From: Geomonas subterranea
GTDB lineage: Bacteria > Desulfobacterota > Desulfuromonadia > Geobacterales > Geobacteraceae
Assembly: GCF_019063845.1 (NCBI RefSeq)
Contig: NZ_CP077683.1
Location: 1,178,001-1,242,000 of the forward strand
DNA length: 64,000 bases
Direction of reading: 5' to 3'
Shown: in pieces, positions 1 through 6,820 of the stretch
Layout of the letters: each line of letters begins with the position of its first letter
Position numbering within the stretch: position 1 is the first letter of the stretch
The notes under the pieces: model-generated
Seen by the model: the letters and a program-made list of their open reading frames with translations, nothing else
What the model was told of the DNA's origin: nothing
The model's database searches: none
Made by a program: the position numbers and the translations under genes

Positions 1-31
1 TTTCGTAAAGTTCTACGCTATGTGATTGGGA

Positions 32-232
32 TTAAACCCTGCTGACGTTCGCTGCCTGGAGACCTTTCGGGCCCTTGACGATTTCGAAGGTCACGCTGTC
101 ACCCTCGGTGAGGGATTTGAAGCCGTCGCTGTTGATGGCGGAGAAGTGAACGAAGACATCCTCGCCGTTCTCCTGCTCAAGAAAGCCAAACCCCTTGCTG
201 TCGTTAAACCACTTTACAGTACCGTTTACCAT
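32..232 (-). CDS. cspA: Cold-shock domain protein (CspA family)
   Basis: A 66-residue single cold-shock domain, the usual family length. RNP1 (KGFGFL, residues 13-18) and RNP2 (VFVHF, residues 26-30) are intact. Family members bind single-stranded RNA or DNA and melt mRNA secondary structure, acting in the cytoplasm. The start has a GGGAGAAG-type ribosome binding site, and a strong sigma70-like promoter lies about 65 bp upstream. Bacteria usually carry several csp paralogues, so whether this one is truly cold-induced cannot be told from the sequence. The family call is very secure; the symbol is generic. Confidence 0.95.
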   Translation of the reverse strand: MVNGTVKWFNDSKGFGFLEQENGEDVFVHFSAINSDGFKSLTEGDSVTFEIVKGPKGLQAANVSRV

Positions 233-294
233 TTACTTACTTCTCCCATATTACTTCTTTTTGGTTTTAATCCACGGGTATTCGCGGACGAGAG

Positions 295-323
295 ACAATA
301 CCACCTCGTCCATACCGTGTCAA
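295..323 (-). promoter_or_regulatory. Sigma70-like promoter for the cold-shock gene
   Basis: On the minus strand a perfect TTGACA (323-318) is followed by a 17-bp spacer and TATTGT (300-295). The distance to the csp start codon implies an untranslated leader of about 55 nt. I see no long cold-box leader. The call rests on sequence match and position. Confidence 0.7.
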
Positions 324-473
324 CCTATTTTAAATTAGATTTAAAGTTTTTTGCTTTGTATACAAATAGACCTGGTTGACAACGCGAAAGCCCTGTGACA
401 CTGTGCCTACCGTTTGGACCGCACCATGACTGTGCAGCAGGCCGCTATGCCAGCAGCCGCTTCGGAGTAACCC

Positions 474-935
474 ATGAAGATCTGGATAGATGCTGACGCC
501 TGCCCGAGGGTGATCAAGGAGATAGTGTTCCGCGCTTCCCAGCGCCTGAAGGTCCCGGTCTGCCTGGTCGCCAACACCGACCTTTCCCGGGCCCATACCC
601 CCCTGATCACCTCGGTGCGCGTGGCCGCCGGCTTCGACGTCGCCGACGACTACATCGCTGAGCACGCCGGGGATGCCGACCTTGTGATCACCGCCGACAT
701 CCCGTTGGCCGCCCGCGTTGTCGAAAAGGGAGGGGTGGCTCTCGACCCGCGCGGCGAACTCTACACCGAGGAGAACGTGGGGGAGCGGCTCACCATGCGC
801 AACCTGATGCAGGACCTGCGCAACGACGGACTGCTGCTGGGCGGCCCCGCGCAGTTCGGACCGTCAGACCGGCAGCGTTTCGCCTCGGCGCTGGACCGGC
901 TGCTGACCCGCATGGTGCGCGGTGATCGTCCCTGA
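474..935 (+). CDS. YaiI/YqxD family protein (DUF188, UPF0178)
   Basis: A 153-residue cytoplasmic protein. The N-terminal motif IDADACP (residues 5-11), the run LVANT near residue 33, and the later [11 protein letters not shown] and [13 protein letters not shown] segments are the hallmarks of the YaiI/YqxD family. The family has a PIN-like fold, but no firmly established reaction is known to me. The gene stands alone: the cold-shock gene upstream is divergent and the next gene starts 245 bp downstream. The length matches the family norm and the start follows a GGAGTAACCC sequence. Family membership is clear; the role is unknown. Confidence 0.9.
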   Translation: MKIWIDADACPRVIKEIVFRASQRLKVPVCLVANTDLSRAHTPLITSVRVAAGFDVADDYIAEHAGDADLVITADIPLAARVVEKGGVALDPRGELYTEENVGERLTMRNLMQDLRNDGLLLGGPAQFGPSDRQRFASALDRLLTRMVRGDRP

Positions 936-1179
936 AAAAAGCTTCGTACGCTCTCATAGCCGGGTCGCTGCCGAGCTTTCGCCCTTTGCACGATCCCTTC
1001 CCGCTTTCTCAGATCCCGCCTGACTCCCGTTTCTGCCGGTGCCTCATGTCACTGTCTTCTTACCGCCTGAACCAGAATTCCTTTCAGTGTGATAAAATCT
1101 TTTGTATCTATGTCTCAGGTCGTGTTAATGTCCGCCAAAATGACAGTTCGTCGATAATTATTGAGACAGTGCGACGCCT

Positions 1180-2526
1180 ATGACTGCCCACTATCAACAC
1201 AGCTCCACCGAGGAACTAGAGCTCGAGCAAAGACGTGCCGAGCTGGCGTCGCTGCGCGCCCGTCACGCCGAGGCTGCCGCCGTTTTGCACCAGTTGCGCG
1301 AGGAGATCGCCGGCTTCGAGAGGAGCTACCAGCAGACGCTGGGGCGGCGCATGGCCGAACTCGAGAGGCTGGAGAACGAGATCGCCCGCTTTGCCGGGGG
1401 GGGTGTCCAGCAGGACGAAGGTTTCGGCGATGAGGAGTCGCGGCATCGCGATGAGGATGAGTACAGCGACGGCCAGACCTACAATAGCGGCGCCTCCTTC
1501 CGTGGGGAGGGACAGGCGCGTGGGCGGGTCTGGACATCTGATCCACGGGACATAAAGGCGCTCTACCGGGAGGTGGCCAAGGCCATCCACCCCGACCTGG
1601 CCGGGGAGGGGGCGGGCTCCTTGCGGCACGAGCTGATGCTGAAGGCGAACAAGGCCTACGCCGAGGAGGACCACCGCACCCTGCGTGAGATCCTGAGGAG
1701 CTGGCGCAGGCATTTCCCGGAGCAGGCCGAGCAGAGCGATCTGAGGGCCGAACTGGCGCGGCTGAAAAGGCAGGTGGCGGTCGAGGTCGAGGCCATACGG
1801 GAGATCAACGAGCAGATAGAGCAGTTGCGCGGGAGCTACGTGCACCGCTTCAAGCTGCGCGTCGATGAAAGCACCGCCGCCGGCAGCGATCTCTTTGCGG
1901 ATCTCGTGGCCGCGGCCGATATAAACATCGCGCGCGCCCAGCGGCGCCTGGCCGCCCTGCAGGGGGAAAAGGCCCGGGAACGCACGCAGGGCACGGGGAG
2001 GCGCAATCGCGTGGTCTCCTTCCCCGACGACGCTCCCTGCGGCGACCTCTACCTGCGCGAGCTCTCCTCGGTCAGTTTCAACGCCTGGAAGAAGGCGGGG
2101 CCCGCTATCGGTCCGGTTAAGGTCTACCTGGACCAGGCCCTGCGGCTGGACGTGAAAGAGGGGGCGGGCCGGAAGCTCAAGCTGTTGCAGGGGCTCGGGG
2201 GGGAGGACCTGCAGGCGCTTTACCTGTACGACGTCTGCGACGCCGACCTCGACAGCATCGTCCATCTCTCCGGGCTGGAGGAACTCTACCTCTGCGGGGC
2301 GGAGTTGACCGACGCGGCGCTGCTCTGCATCTCGACCCTGGCCAACCTGAAGCGGATCTACCTGTACCAGACCCGCATCTCCGACCGCGGGCTGGTTTAC
2401 CTGCAGGGGATGCAGGGGTTGCAGGGGCTGACCAGCAGCGGCAACAGCATCACCGACGAGGGGCTCGCGGTGTTCCAAAAGGCGATTCCGGGGGTGAAAA
2501 CGGTGAGCTTCACGTGGAGGCGGTAA
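1180..2526 (+). CDS. J-domain-like protein with coiled coils and C-terminal leucine-rich repeats
   Basis: A 448-residue soluble protein with three parts. Residues 5-65 are a charged, heptad-like coiled coil. Residues about 122-172 resemble a J domain: an R-E-V-A-K-A-I helix leads to the HPD signature (137-139), followed by a KANKAYAEED helix. A second coil spans about 183-222. Residues about 290-440 carry leucine-rich repeats, with L-x-x-L-x-L-Y periods such as LEELYLCGAELTD and LKRIYLYQTRISD. J domains stimulate DnaK ATPase and LRRs bind proteins, so a co-chaperone with its own client-recognition module is a reasonable inference. It is monocistronic and ends at a strong terminator. The HPD identification is good; the client is unknown. 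Confidence 0.8.
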   Translation: MTAHYQHSSTEELELEQRRAELASLRARHAEAAAVLHQLREEIAGFERSYQQTLGRRMAELERLENEIARFAGGGVQQDEGFGDEESRHRDEDEYSDGQTYNSGASFRGEGQARGRVWTSDPRDIKALYREVAKAIHPDLAGEGAGSLRHELMLKANKAYAEEDHRTLREILRSWRRHFPEQAEQSDLRAELARLKRQVAVEVEAIREINEQIEQLRGSYVHRFKLRVDESTAAGSDLFADLVAAADINIARAQRRLAALQGEKARERTQGTGRRNRVVSFPDDAPCGDLYLRELSSVSFNAWKKAGPAIGPVKVYLDQALRLDVKEGAGRKLKLLQGLGGEDLQALYLYDVCDADLDSIVHLSGLEELYLCGAELTDAALLCISTLANLKRIYLYQTRISDRGLVYLQGMQGLQGLTSSGNSITDEGLAVFQKAIPGVKTVSFTWRR

Positions 2527-2563
2527 GGCAGGGCGGGCGCTGAGCCTGATATTGAAAATGAGC

Positions 2564-2594
2564 AAAGCCCGGGAAAGAGCTTCCCGGGCTTTTT
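2564..2594 (+). terminator. Rho-independent terminator after the J-domain/LRR gene
   Basis: A perfect 11-bp stem (AAAGCCCGGGA with TCCCGGGCTTT), a 7-nt loop and a T run, starting 38 bp after the stop codon. Confidence 0.9.
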
Positions 2595-2634
2595 ACGTTT
2601 GGTGCCGGAACACCGGCAACATGTCATCAGGTTC

Positions 2635-2744
2635 CTGTAGGGGCAAATAATTATTTGCCCAGCCGCCCCTGCCTGAGCGCTGCCGATGGCATGTGCGGCG
2701 GAGGTGCGATTGAGGGGGGGGCGAATGATTATTCGCCCCTACAG
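2635..2744. repeat. Pair of inverted GTAG-type palindromic repeats
   Basis: Two copies of the window-wide palindrome face each other: 2635-2660 (CTGTAG then GGGCAAAT...ATTTGCCC, a variant with A for G in the arms) and 2719-2744 (reverse orientation, ending in CTACAG). They bracket about 58 bp of unremarkable DNA between two convergent genes. See the finding on the repeat family. Confidence 0.85.
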
Positions 2745-2785
2745 TGTCAACAGCAGGTGCCGGGGCGCGGGACTTTTGCCTGGCC

Positions 2786-3922
2786 CTAGGCGTTGAGAAA
2801 CCTCGCCATGTCCGCGATCAGGTCGTCCGGGTCCTCGAGACCGACCGAGAGGCGGACCAGGGTGTCCTTGATGCCGCGCGCCTCCCGCTCCGACGGGGGC
2901 ATCGCCGCGTGCGACATCTTCGCGGGATAGGAGAGGATGCTCTCGACCCCCCCGAGGCTTACGGCGAAGGCGGCCAGCTTCACCCCTTCCAGCAGACGCT
3001 TGGTGACGTCGTAGCTTGCGAGCTCGAACGAGAGCACGCCCCCGGGGCCGCTCGCCTGCCGGTTGTGGATCTCGTAGCCGGGATGGTCGGGAAGGCCGGG
3101 GTAGTAGACCCGTTGCACCTCTTTTTGCTCGCAGAGCCAGGCGACTATTTTCCGGGCACTTGCCTGGTGTTCCTCCATGCGGACCTTGAGGGTTTTCAGC
3201 CCGCGCAGCACCAGCCAGCAGTCCTGCGGGCCGAGCACGGCGCCGAAGGCGTTCTGGATGAAACGGAGCCTCTGCCCCAGTTCCGCATCCCTGGCGACGG
3301 CGAAGCCGCAGATGACGTCGGAGTGGCCGTTCAGGAACTTGGTGCCGCTGTGGACCACGATGTCGCAGCCAAGCTCCAGCGGCCGCTGCAGGTACGGGGT
3401 CATGAAGGTGTTGTCCACGATGGTGAGTATCCCGTGCTCCCTGGCCAGGGTGACGGCGGCGGGGAGATCGGTGATCTTTATCAGCGGGTTGGAGGGTGTT
3501 TCCAGGTAGAGCGCCCTGGTTTCGGGGCGGATTGCGGCGGCGATTGCCGCGTTGTCGGTGGCGTCGACGAAGGTCGCCTCCAGTCCCCACCCCTTGAACA
3601 GGGTGGTGAGGAGCCGGAAGGTGCCGCCGTAGACGTCCTCGCACACCACCAGGTGATCGCCCGGCCTGAACAGGAGCAGGGTCGAAGCGGTAGCGGCGAT
3701 GCCCGAGGCGAAGGCGAGCCCGACGGCACCCTTTTCCAGACCGGCCACCGCCTCCTCCAGCGCCTCCCGCGTGGGGTTGCCGGATCGGGCGTAGTCGTAG
3801 CGCCCGAAGCTGTCGACGGAGCGCTGCGCGAAGGTCGAGGAGAGGTAGATGGGGTGGCTGACGGAGCCGTGCTCGGCATCGATCGGGTCGACGCCGTGGA
3901 TCAGTTCGGTGGCGAATTTCAT
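2786..3922 (-). CDS. Cystathionine lyase/synthase family PLP enzyme (second gene of the SAM-riboswitch operon)
   Basis: A 378-residue Cys/Met-metabolism PLP-dependent enzyme. The PLP lysine is K195 in HSGTKFLNGH. The cofactor-binding D170 in IVDNTF and the family signatures YDYARSGNPTR (42-52) and ETPSNPL (141-147) are intact. Family members catalyse gamma-replacement or beta/gamma-elimination on homoserine esters or cystathionine. Sequence alone does not separate cystathionine gamma-synthase, beta-lyase and gamma-lyase. Its ATG overlaps the stop of the upstream paralogue by 4 bp (ATGA), so the pair is translationally coupled. The two proteins look like successive transsulfuration steps toward methionine, one synthase and one lyase. 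Confidence 0.88.
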   Translation of the reverse strand: MKFATELIHGVDPIDAEHGSVSHPIYLSSTFAQRSVDSFGRYDYARSGNPTREALEEAVAGLEKGAVGLAFASGIAATASTLLLFRPGDHLVVCEDVYGGTFRLLTTLFKGWGLEATFVDATDNAAIAAAIRPETRALYLETPSNPLIKITDLPAAVTLAREHGILTIVDNTFMTPYLQRPLELGCDIVVHSGTKFLNGHSDVICGFAVARDAELGQRLRFIQNAFGAVLGPQDCWLVLRGLKTLKVRMEEHQASARKIVAWLCEQKEVQRVYYPGLPDHPGYEIHNRQASGPGGVLSFELASYDVTKRLLEGVKLAAFAVSLGGVESILSYPAKMSHAAMPPSEREARGIKDTLVRLSVGLEDPDDLIADMARFLNA

Positions 3923-5064
3923 GCGTGTTCTCCTTCAAATGCCTGCGCCAGGTCGGCGATCAGGTCGTCCTTGTCTTCGATCCCCACAGAGAGCCGCAGC
4001 AGCAGGTTGTTGATCCCGAGCCGCTGCAGCGTCTCCGGCTCGATGTCGGCGTGGGTCTGCACCTGGGGGAAGGTGATCAGGCTCTCCACCCCGCCGAGGC
4101 TCTCGGCGAAGGATATGAGCCGGGTCTTCATCAGGAGCTGGTTCACGAGCGCCGGATCGGTCACCTCGAAGGCGATCATGGCCCCGAAGCCGCGGCACTG
4201 CCGCTTCATGAGTTCGTGCCCGGGGTGGCCGGGAAGTCCGGGGTAGTAGACCCGTCCCACCTGGGGGTGCTGCTGAAGCCACTGGGCCAGCGCCAGCGCA
4301 TTCTCCTGCTGGCGGTCCATGCGGACGCCCAGCGTCTTGATGCCGCGGATGGTGAGCCAGGAATCCTGTGGCCCCAGCACCGCGCCGGCCCCGTTTTGGT
4401 GGAAGTAGACCTTTTCCGCGAGCGCCTCGTCCTTGACCGCCACCACGCCGCAGACGACGTCGTTGTGCCCGGCCAGGTACTTGCTCCCCGAGTAGACTGT
4501 GATGTCGGCGCCAAGGTCCAGGCAGCGCAGCAGGTAAGGGGTGAGGAAGGTGTTGTCGACGATGCAGAGCATGTCGTGGGCCTTGCAAAGGGCGGCCAAC
4601 GCCCCGACGTCGGCGACCTTCAGGAGCGGGTTGGTGAGCGACTCCACGAACAGGGCGCGGGTGTTGGGGCGGATCGCCTGGCGGACCAGTTCCACGTCGC
4701 TTGTGTCGACATAGCTGAAGCTCAGGCCGAACTGCTGGAACAGCTTCTCGAACAGGCGGTAGCTCCCGCCGTAGAGGTCCTCGGTCACGACCAGGTGGTC
4801 CCCCTGCCGAAACAGGAACATGAGGCTCGTTATGGCGGCCATTCCGGACGCATAGGCGAAGCCGCGGCTGGCGCCTTCGAGCTTGGCGATCCCTTCCTCC
4901 AGTGCCTGCCGGGTCGGGTTGCCGGAGCGGCTGTAATCGTATCCGGTGCTCTGCCCGAGGCCGGGATGACGGAAGGTGGCGGTCTGGTAGATGGGGACGG
5001 TGACCGCGCCGGTCCGGCTCTCGCGCTCCAGGCCTATCTGTGCTGCGGTTGTTGCGATGTTCAT
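3919..5064 (-). CDS. Cystathionine gamma-synthase / O-acylhomoserine sulfhydrylase-like PLP enzyme
   Basis: A 381-residue PLP enzyme, paralogous to the next gene. The PLP lysine is K195 in YSGSKYLAGH; D170 in IVDNTF and YDYSRSGNPTR (43-53) are present. I chose the ATG at 5064 because GGAGG lies 5 bp upstream. The reading frame stays open further upstream, but only through the riboswitch and its terminator. A SAM-I riboswitch directly upstream shows that the gene belongs to methionine biosynthesis and is shut off when S-adenosylmethionine is plentiful. As the first gene it is the better candidate for the synthase (homoserine ester to cystathionine or homocysteine), but the substrate is not provable here. 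Confidence 0.88.
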   Translation of the reverse strand: MNIATTAAQIGLERESRTGAVTVPIYQTATFRHPGLGQSTGYDYSRSGNPTRQALEEGIAKLEGASRGFAYASGMAAITSLMFLFRQGDHLVVTEDLYGGSYRLFEKLFQQFGLSFSYVDTSDVELVRQAIRPNTRALFVESLTNPLLKVADVGALAALCKAHDMLCIVDNTFLTPYLLRCLDLGADITVYSGSKYLAGHNDVVCGVVAVKDEALAEKVYFHQNGAGAVLGPQDSWLTIRGIKTLGVRMDRQQENALALAQWLQQHPQVGRVYYPGLPGHPGHELMKRQCRGFGAMIAFEVTDPALVNQLLMKTRLISFAESLGGVESLITFPQVQTHADIEPETLQRLGINNLLLRLSVGIEDKDDLIADLAQAFEGEHA

Positions 5065-5084
5065 CGTAGCCTCCAAATGAAAAA

Positions 5085-5110
5085 GTCCCCTTCCGGGGTC
5101 GGAAGGGGAC
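5085..5110 (-). terminator. Riboswitch-controlled intrinsic terminator
   Basis: On the minus strand GTCCCCTTCC and GGAAGGGGAC form a perfect 10-bp stem with a 6-nt loop, followed by TTTTT. The stem abuts and shares a base with the 3' strand of the riboswitch P1 helix. This is the geometry expected for SAM-dependent attenuation before the GGAGG site of the first gene. Confidence 0.9.
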
Positions 5111-5239
5111 TTATCTATGGCTCGTCCGCACTTCCTTATCTTTCGGAACGGTTTCCGTTCCGCAGGATTTGGCACCTTCCCCCCGTGGGGAGGTTGCCGC
5201 GACGTCATCGGGCCAGTCCCTCGATCGCTCTAGATAAGT
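5110..5239 (-). promoter_or_regulatory. SAM-I (S-box) riboswitch
   Basis: Reading the minus strand, ACTTATCTA (5239-5231) pairs perfectly with TAGATAAGT (5118-5110) as helix P1. Between them are the S-box core elements in order: AGAG then GAGGGACTGGCCC, a GATGA kink-turn segment, GGCAACC, and GGTGCCAAATCC. The aptamer is followed at once by an intrinsic terminator. This is a class I SAM aptamer that should end transcription when SAM is bound. It controls the two PLP enzyme genes at 5064-2786. Confidence 0.96.
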
Positions 5240-5284
5240 AATGCTATTCGGTTGTAAGAGGTGCTGCTTTAACCAGCGTCTTAA

Positions 5285-5313
5285 CTAATACTGAGATGGT
5301 GCGGTTTTGTCAA
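5285..5313 (-). promoter_or_regulatory. Promoter of the riboswitch operon
   Basis: TTGACA (5313-5308), a 17-bp spacer and TATTAG (5290-5285) on the minus strand, about 45 bp upstream of helix P1. The match and spacing are near consensus, and the position is right for a transcript that begins just before the aptamer. Confidence 0.7.
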
Positions 5314-5621
5314 CCGTAAAACTCTACTTCTTGACTAATATAAAAGTTATTTTCGATAAATCTTTTCCCTACCGTTCCGGTCGTGTTGTTCGGCGCGCCG
5401 CGGTCGTCCGCTTCGCCATCGAAGGGGATTCACCGTTTCTCCGCGGCGCCTTCTGTATCTGGTACAGCACCGGAACGTACTTTTTCTTTCATAGGCCACG
5501 TGGATGGTACCTTCTTTCCGTTACAGGGGGGGGCGCACTGAAAACCGCTCCTTGCATTGCCTGTCATTGATCCGCCTCGTCTGCTATACCGGCTGACATA
5601 GACAAACTTTATTTTGTGGAT

Positions 5622-5652
5622 TTGACAATACTTGGAAACCTGCCACTATATT
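5622..5652 (+). promoter_or_regulatory. Possible promoter of the MucR-type gene
   Basis: TTGACA (5622-5627) and TATATT (5647-5652) are separated by 19 bp, longer than optimal, 34 bp before the start codon. The rest of 5314-5621 holds no gene I can support. An 87-residue open frame there (5307-5570) lacks a ribosome binding site and any recognisable motif. Confidence 0.4.
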
Positions 5653-5686
5653 GCAAAGCAGACAATGATCAATGGAGGGATAATCA

Positions 5687-6241
5687 ATGGCAACTTTGGT
5701 AGAGATCGCGGCTCAGATCGTAGCGTCACATGCGTCCAGCACTCCGATGACTTCAGATCAGCTTATATTCGAAATCAGCAAAGTGCACAGCGCCCTCAAA
5801 AACCTTGAAGCCGGCGAGCCGATCGAGGGGGTTGAGGAGACGAAGCCTTCTATGTCAGTAAAAGAAGCCTTCAAAAAAGGTGAGGTCGTGTGCATGCTGT
5901 GCGGTAAAGGGGGGTTCAAGACGCTGGCCCGCCACCTGAACACCGCTCACGGCATGAAGCCGGGCGAGTACAAGAAGCAGTTCGGCATCCCGGGCAAGCA
6001 ACCGCTGGCGGCCAAGAACTACTCCGAGGCCCGCAGGAAAATGGCGCTTGACCGTGGGCTGGCCGACAACCTCGCCAAGGCGCGCGGGGTACGCATGGCC
6101 AACATCGAAGCCAAGAAGGCCGTCCCCGCCAAGGCCGCCAAAGCGGCAAAACCCGCCGCACCTGCCAAGCCGGCCAAGGCTCCCAAGGCTCCTAAGGTTG
6201 CCAAGGCGCCCAAGGAACCCGCGAAGGCCAAGGTCGCCTAG
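5687..6241 (+). CDS. MucR/Ros-type zinc-finger transcriptional regulator with H1-like tail
   Basis: A 184-residue protein. Residues 1-60 are the MucR N-terminal region. Residues 66-125 carry the Ros/MucR zinc finger: C69-x2-C72, then H83 and H88 in ARHLNTAHGM, followed by KPGEYKKQFGIP, which is diagnostic of the family. Ros/MucR proteins bind AT-rich promoter DNA and regulate exopolysaccharide and surface genes. The last 42 or so residues are almost only Lys, Ala and Pro in KAPKAPKVAK-like steps, resembling eukaryotic or bacterial histone H1-like tails; typical MucR proteins of about 140 residues lack this. The start is fixed by GGAGG 8-12 bp upstream. The gene is monocistronic with its own terminator. 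Confidence 0.88.
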   Translation: MATLVEIAAQIVASHASSTPMTSDQLIFEISKVHSALKNLEAGEPIEGVEETKPSMSVKEAFKKGEVVCMLCGKGGFKTLARHLNTAHGMKPGEYKKQFGIPGKQPLAAKNYSEARRKMALDRGLADNLAKARGVRMANIEAKKAVPAKAAKAAKPAAPAKPAKAPKAPKVAKAPKEPAKAKVA

Positions 6242-6260
6242 AAAAGCCCCACGCGCATCG

Positions 6261-6293
6261 AAAAAGCCGCTCCCTCCCGGGGCGGCTTTTTTT
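6261..6293 (+). terminator. Terminator of the MucR-type gene
   Basis: AAAAAGCCGC and GCGGCTTTTT form a 10-bp stem around an 11-nt loop, ending in a T7 run 20 bp after the stop codon. Confidence 0.92.
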
Positions 6294-6294
6294 A

Positions 6295-6820
6295 TGGCCT
6301 TTTCTTGGAGATTCGCAGGCGTCACAATGCGTGGCGGTCGTCAGGTGCAGAAGCTGACTGCAATCCATCGTATTGTTTCAATGACAGCTGTTCATGGTTC
6401 CGCAAAGGCACATCCCCCTTGCCCCCTTCTCAAAGGGGGGACGTAAGGTCTCGGGCAGCGCTTCGTGGATACATAGCCGGACCCTGTATTGCCGCTGAAA
6501 AAGTGAAATCACGAAAGGCGGCCTGGCCAACTGCGCAGTAGGCACGGCCACGGATTGGTTAGCTTTTGTGATTGGTTTTACTACCGGCTTCGGTTAAACT
6601 CGCCTGCCTCGTCGCGGTTGCTTACTGCGTGGCCATTGTTTGCTCTCTGCCATTGCATGGTTGCCAAAGCGATGCGTGCATGTGACAATGCTTCCTTGGG
6701 AAAGATGACGCGGACGAAGTAGTGTCAGTAGGTGGTGCCGCCCGAGCTTTTCTTTTCATTCAAGTTGTGACGTTACCGTCATTACCTGCAACTGACATGC
6801 GCCGCCTACGGGAGTCAGAT
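6295..6820 (+). other. Gene-free spacer with a short C/G-rich inverted repeat
   Basis: No open frame here has both a ribosome binding site and a recognisable motif. A CCCCCTTG...AAGGGGGG-type palindrome sits at about 6410-6440 and belongs to the loosely related C/G-rich elements seen elsewhere in the window. The frame of the next gene extends back to 6722, but that part has no convincing start. Confidence 0.5.

Noticed and set aside
2739-3938. 399-codon minus-strand frame overlapping the second PLP enzyme in another register
   Set aside because: Composition is Arg/Pro-rich with no motif; the other register encodes an intact PLP enzyme.
5064-5208. 48-residue N-terminal extension of the first PLP enzyme
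   Set aside because: It would be translated from the SAM riboswitch and terminator; ATG 5064 has GGAGG and matches the start of its paralogue.
5307-5570. 87-codon frame between the riboswitch promoter and the MucR gene
   Set aside because: No ribosome binding site and no motif; its start lies inside the promoter of the opposite operon.
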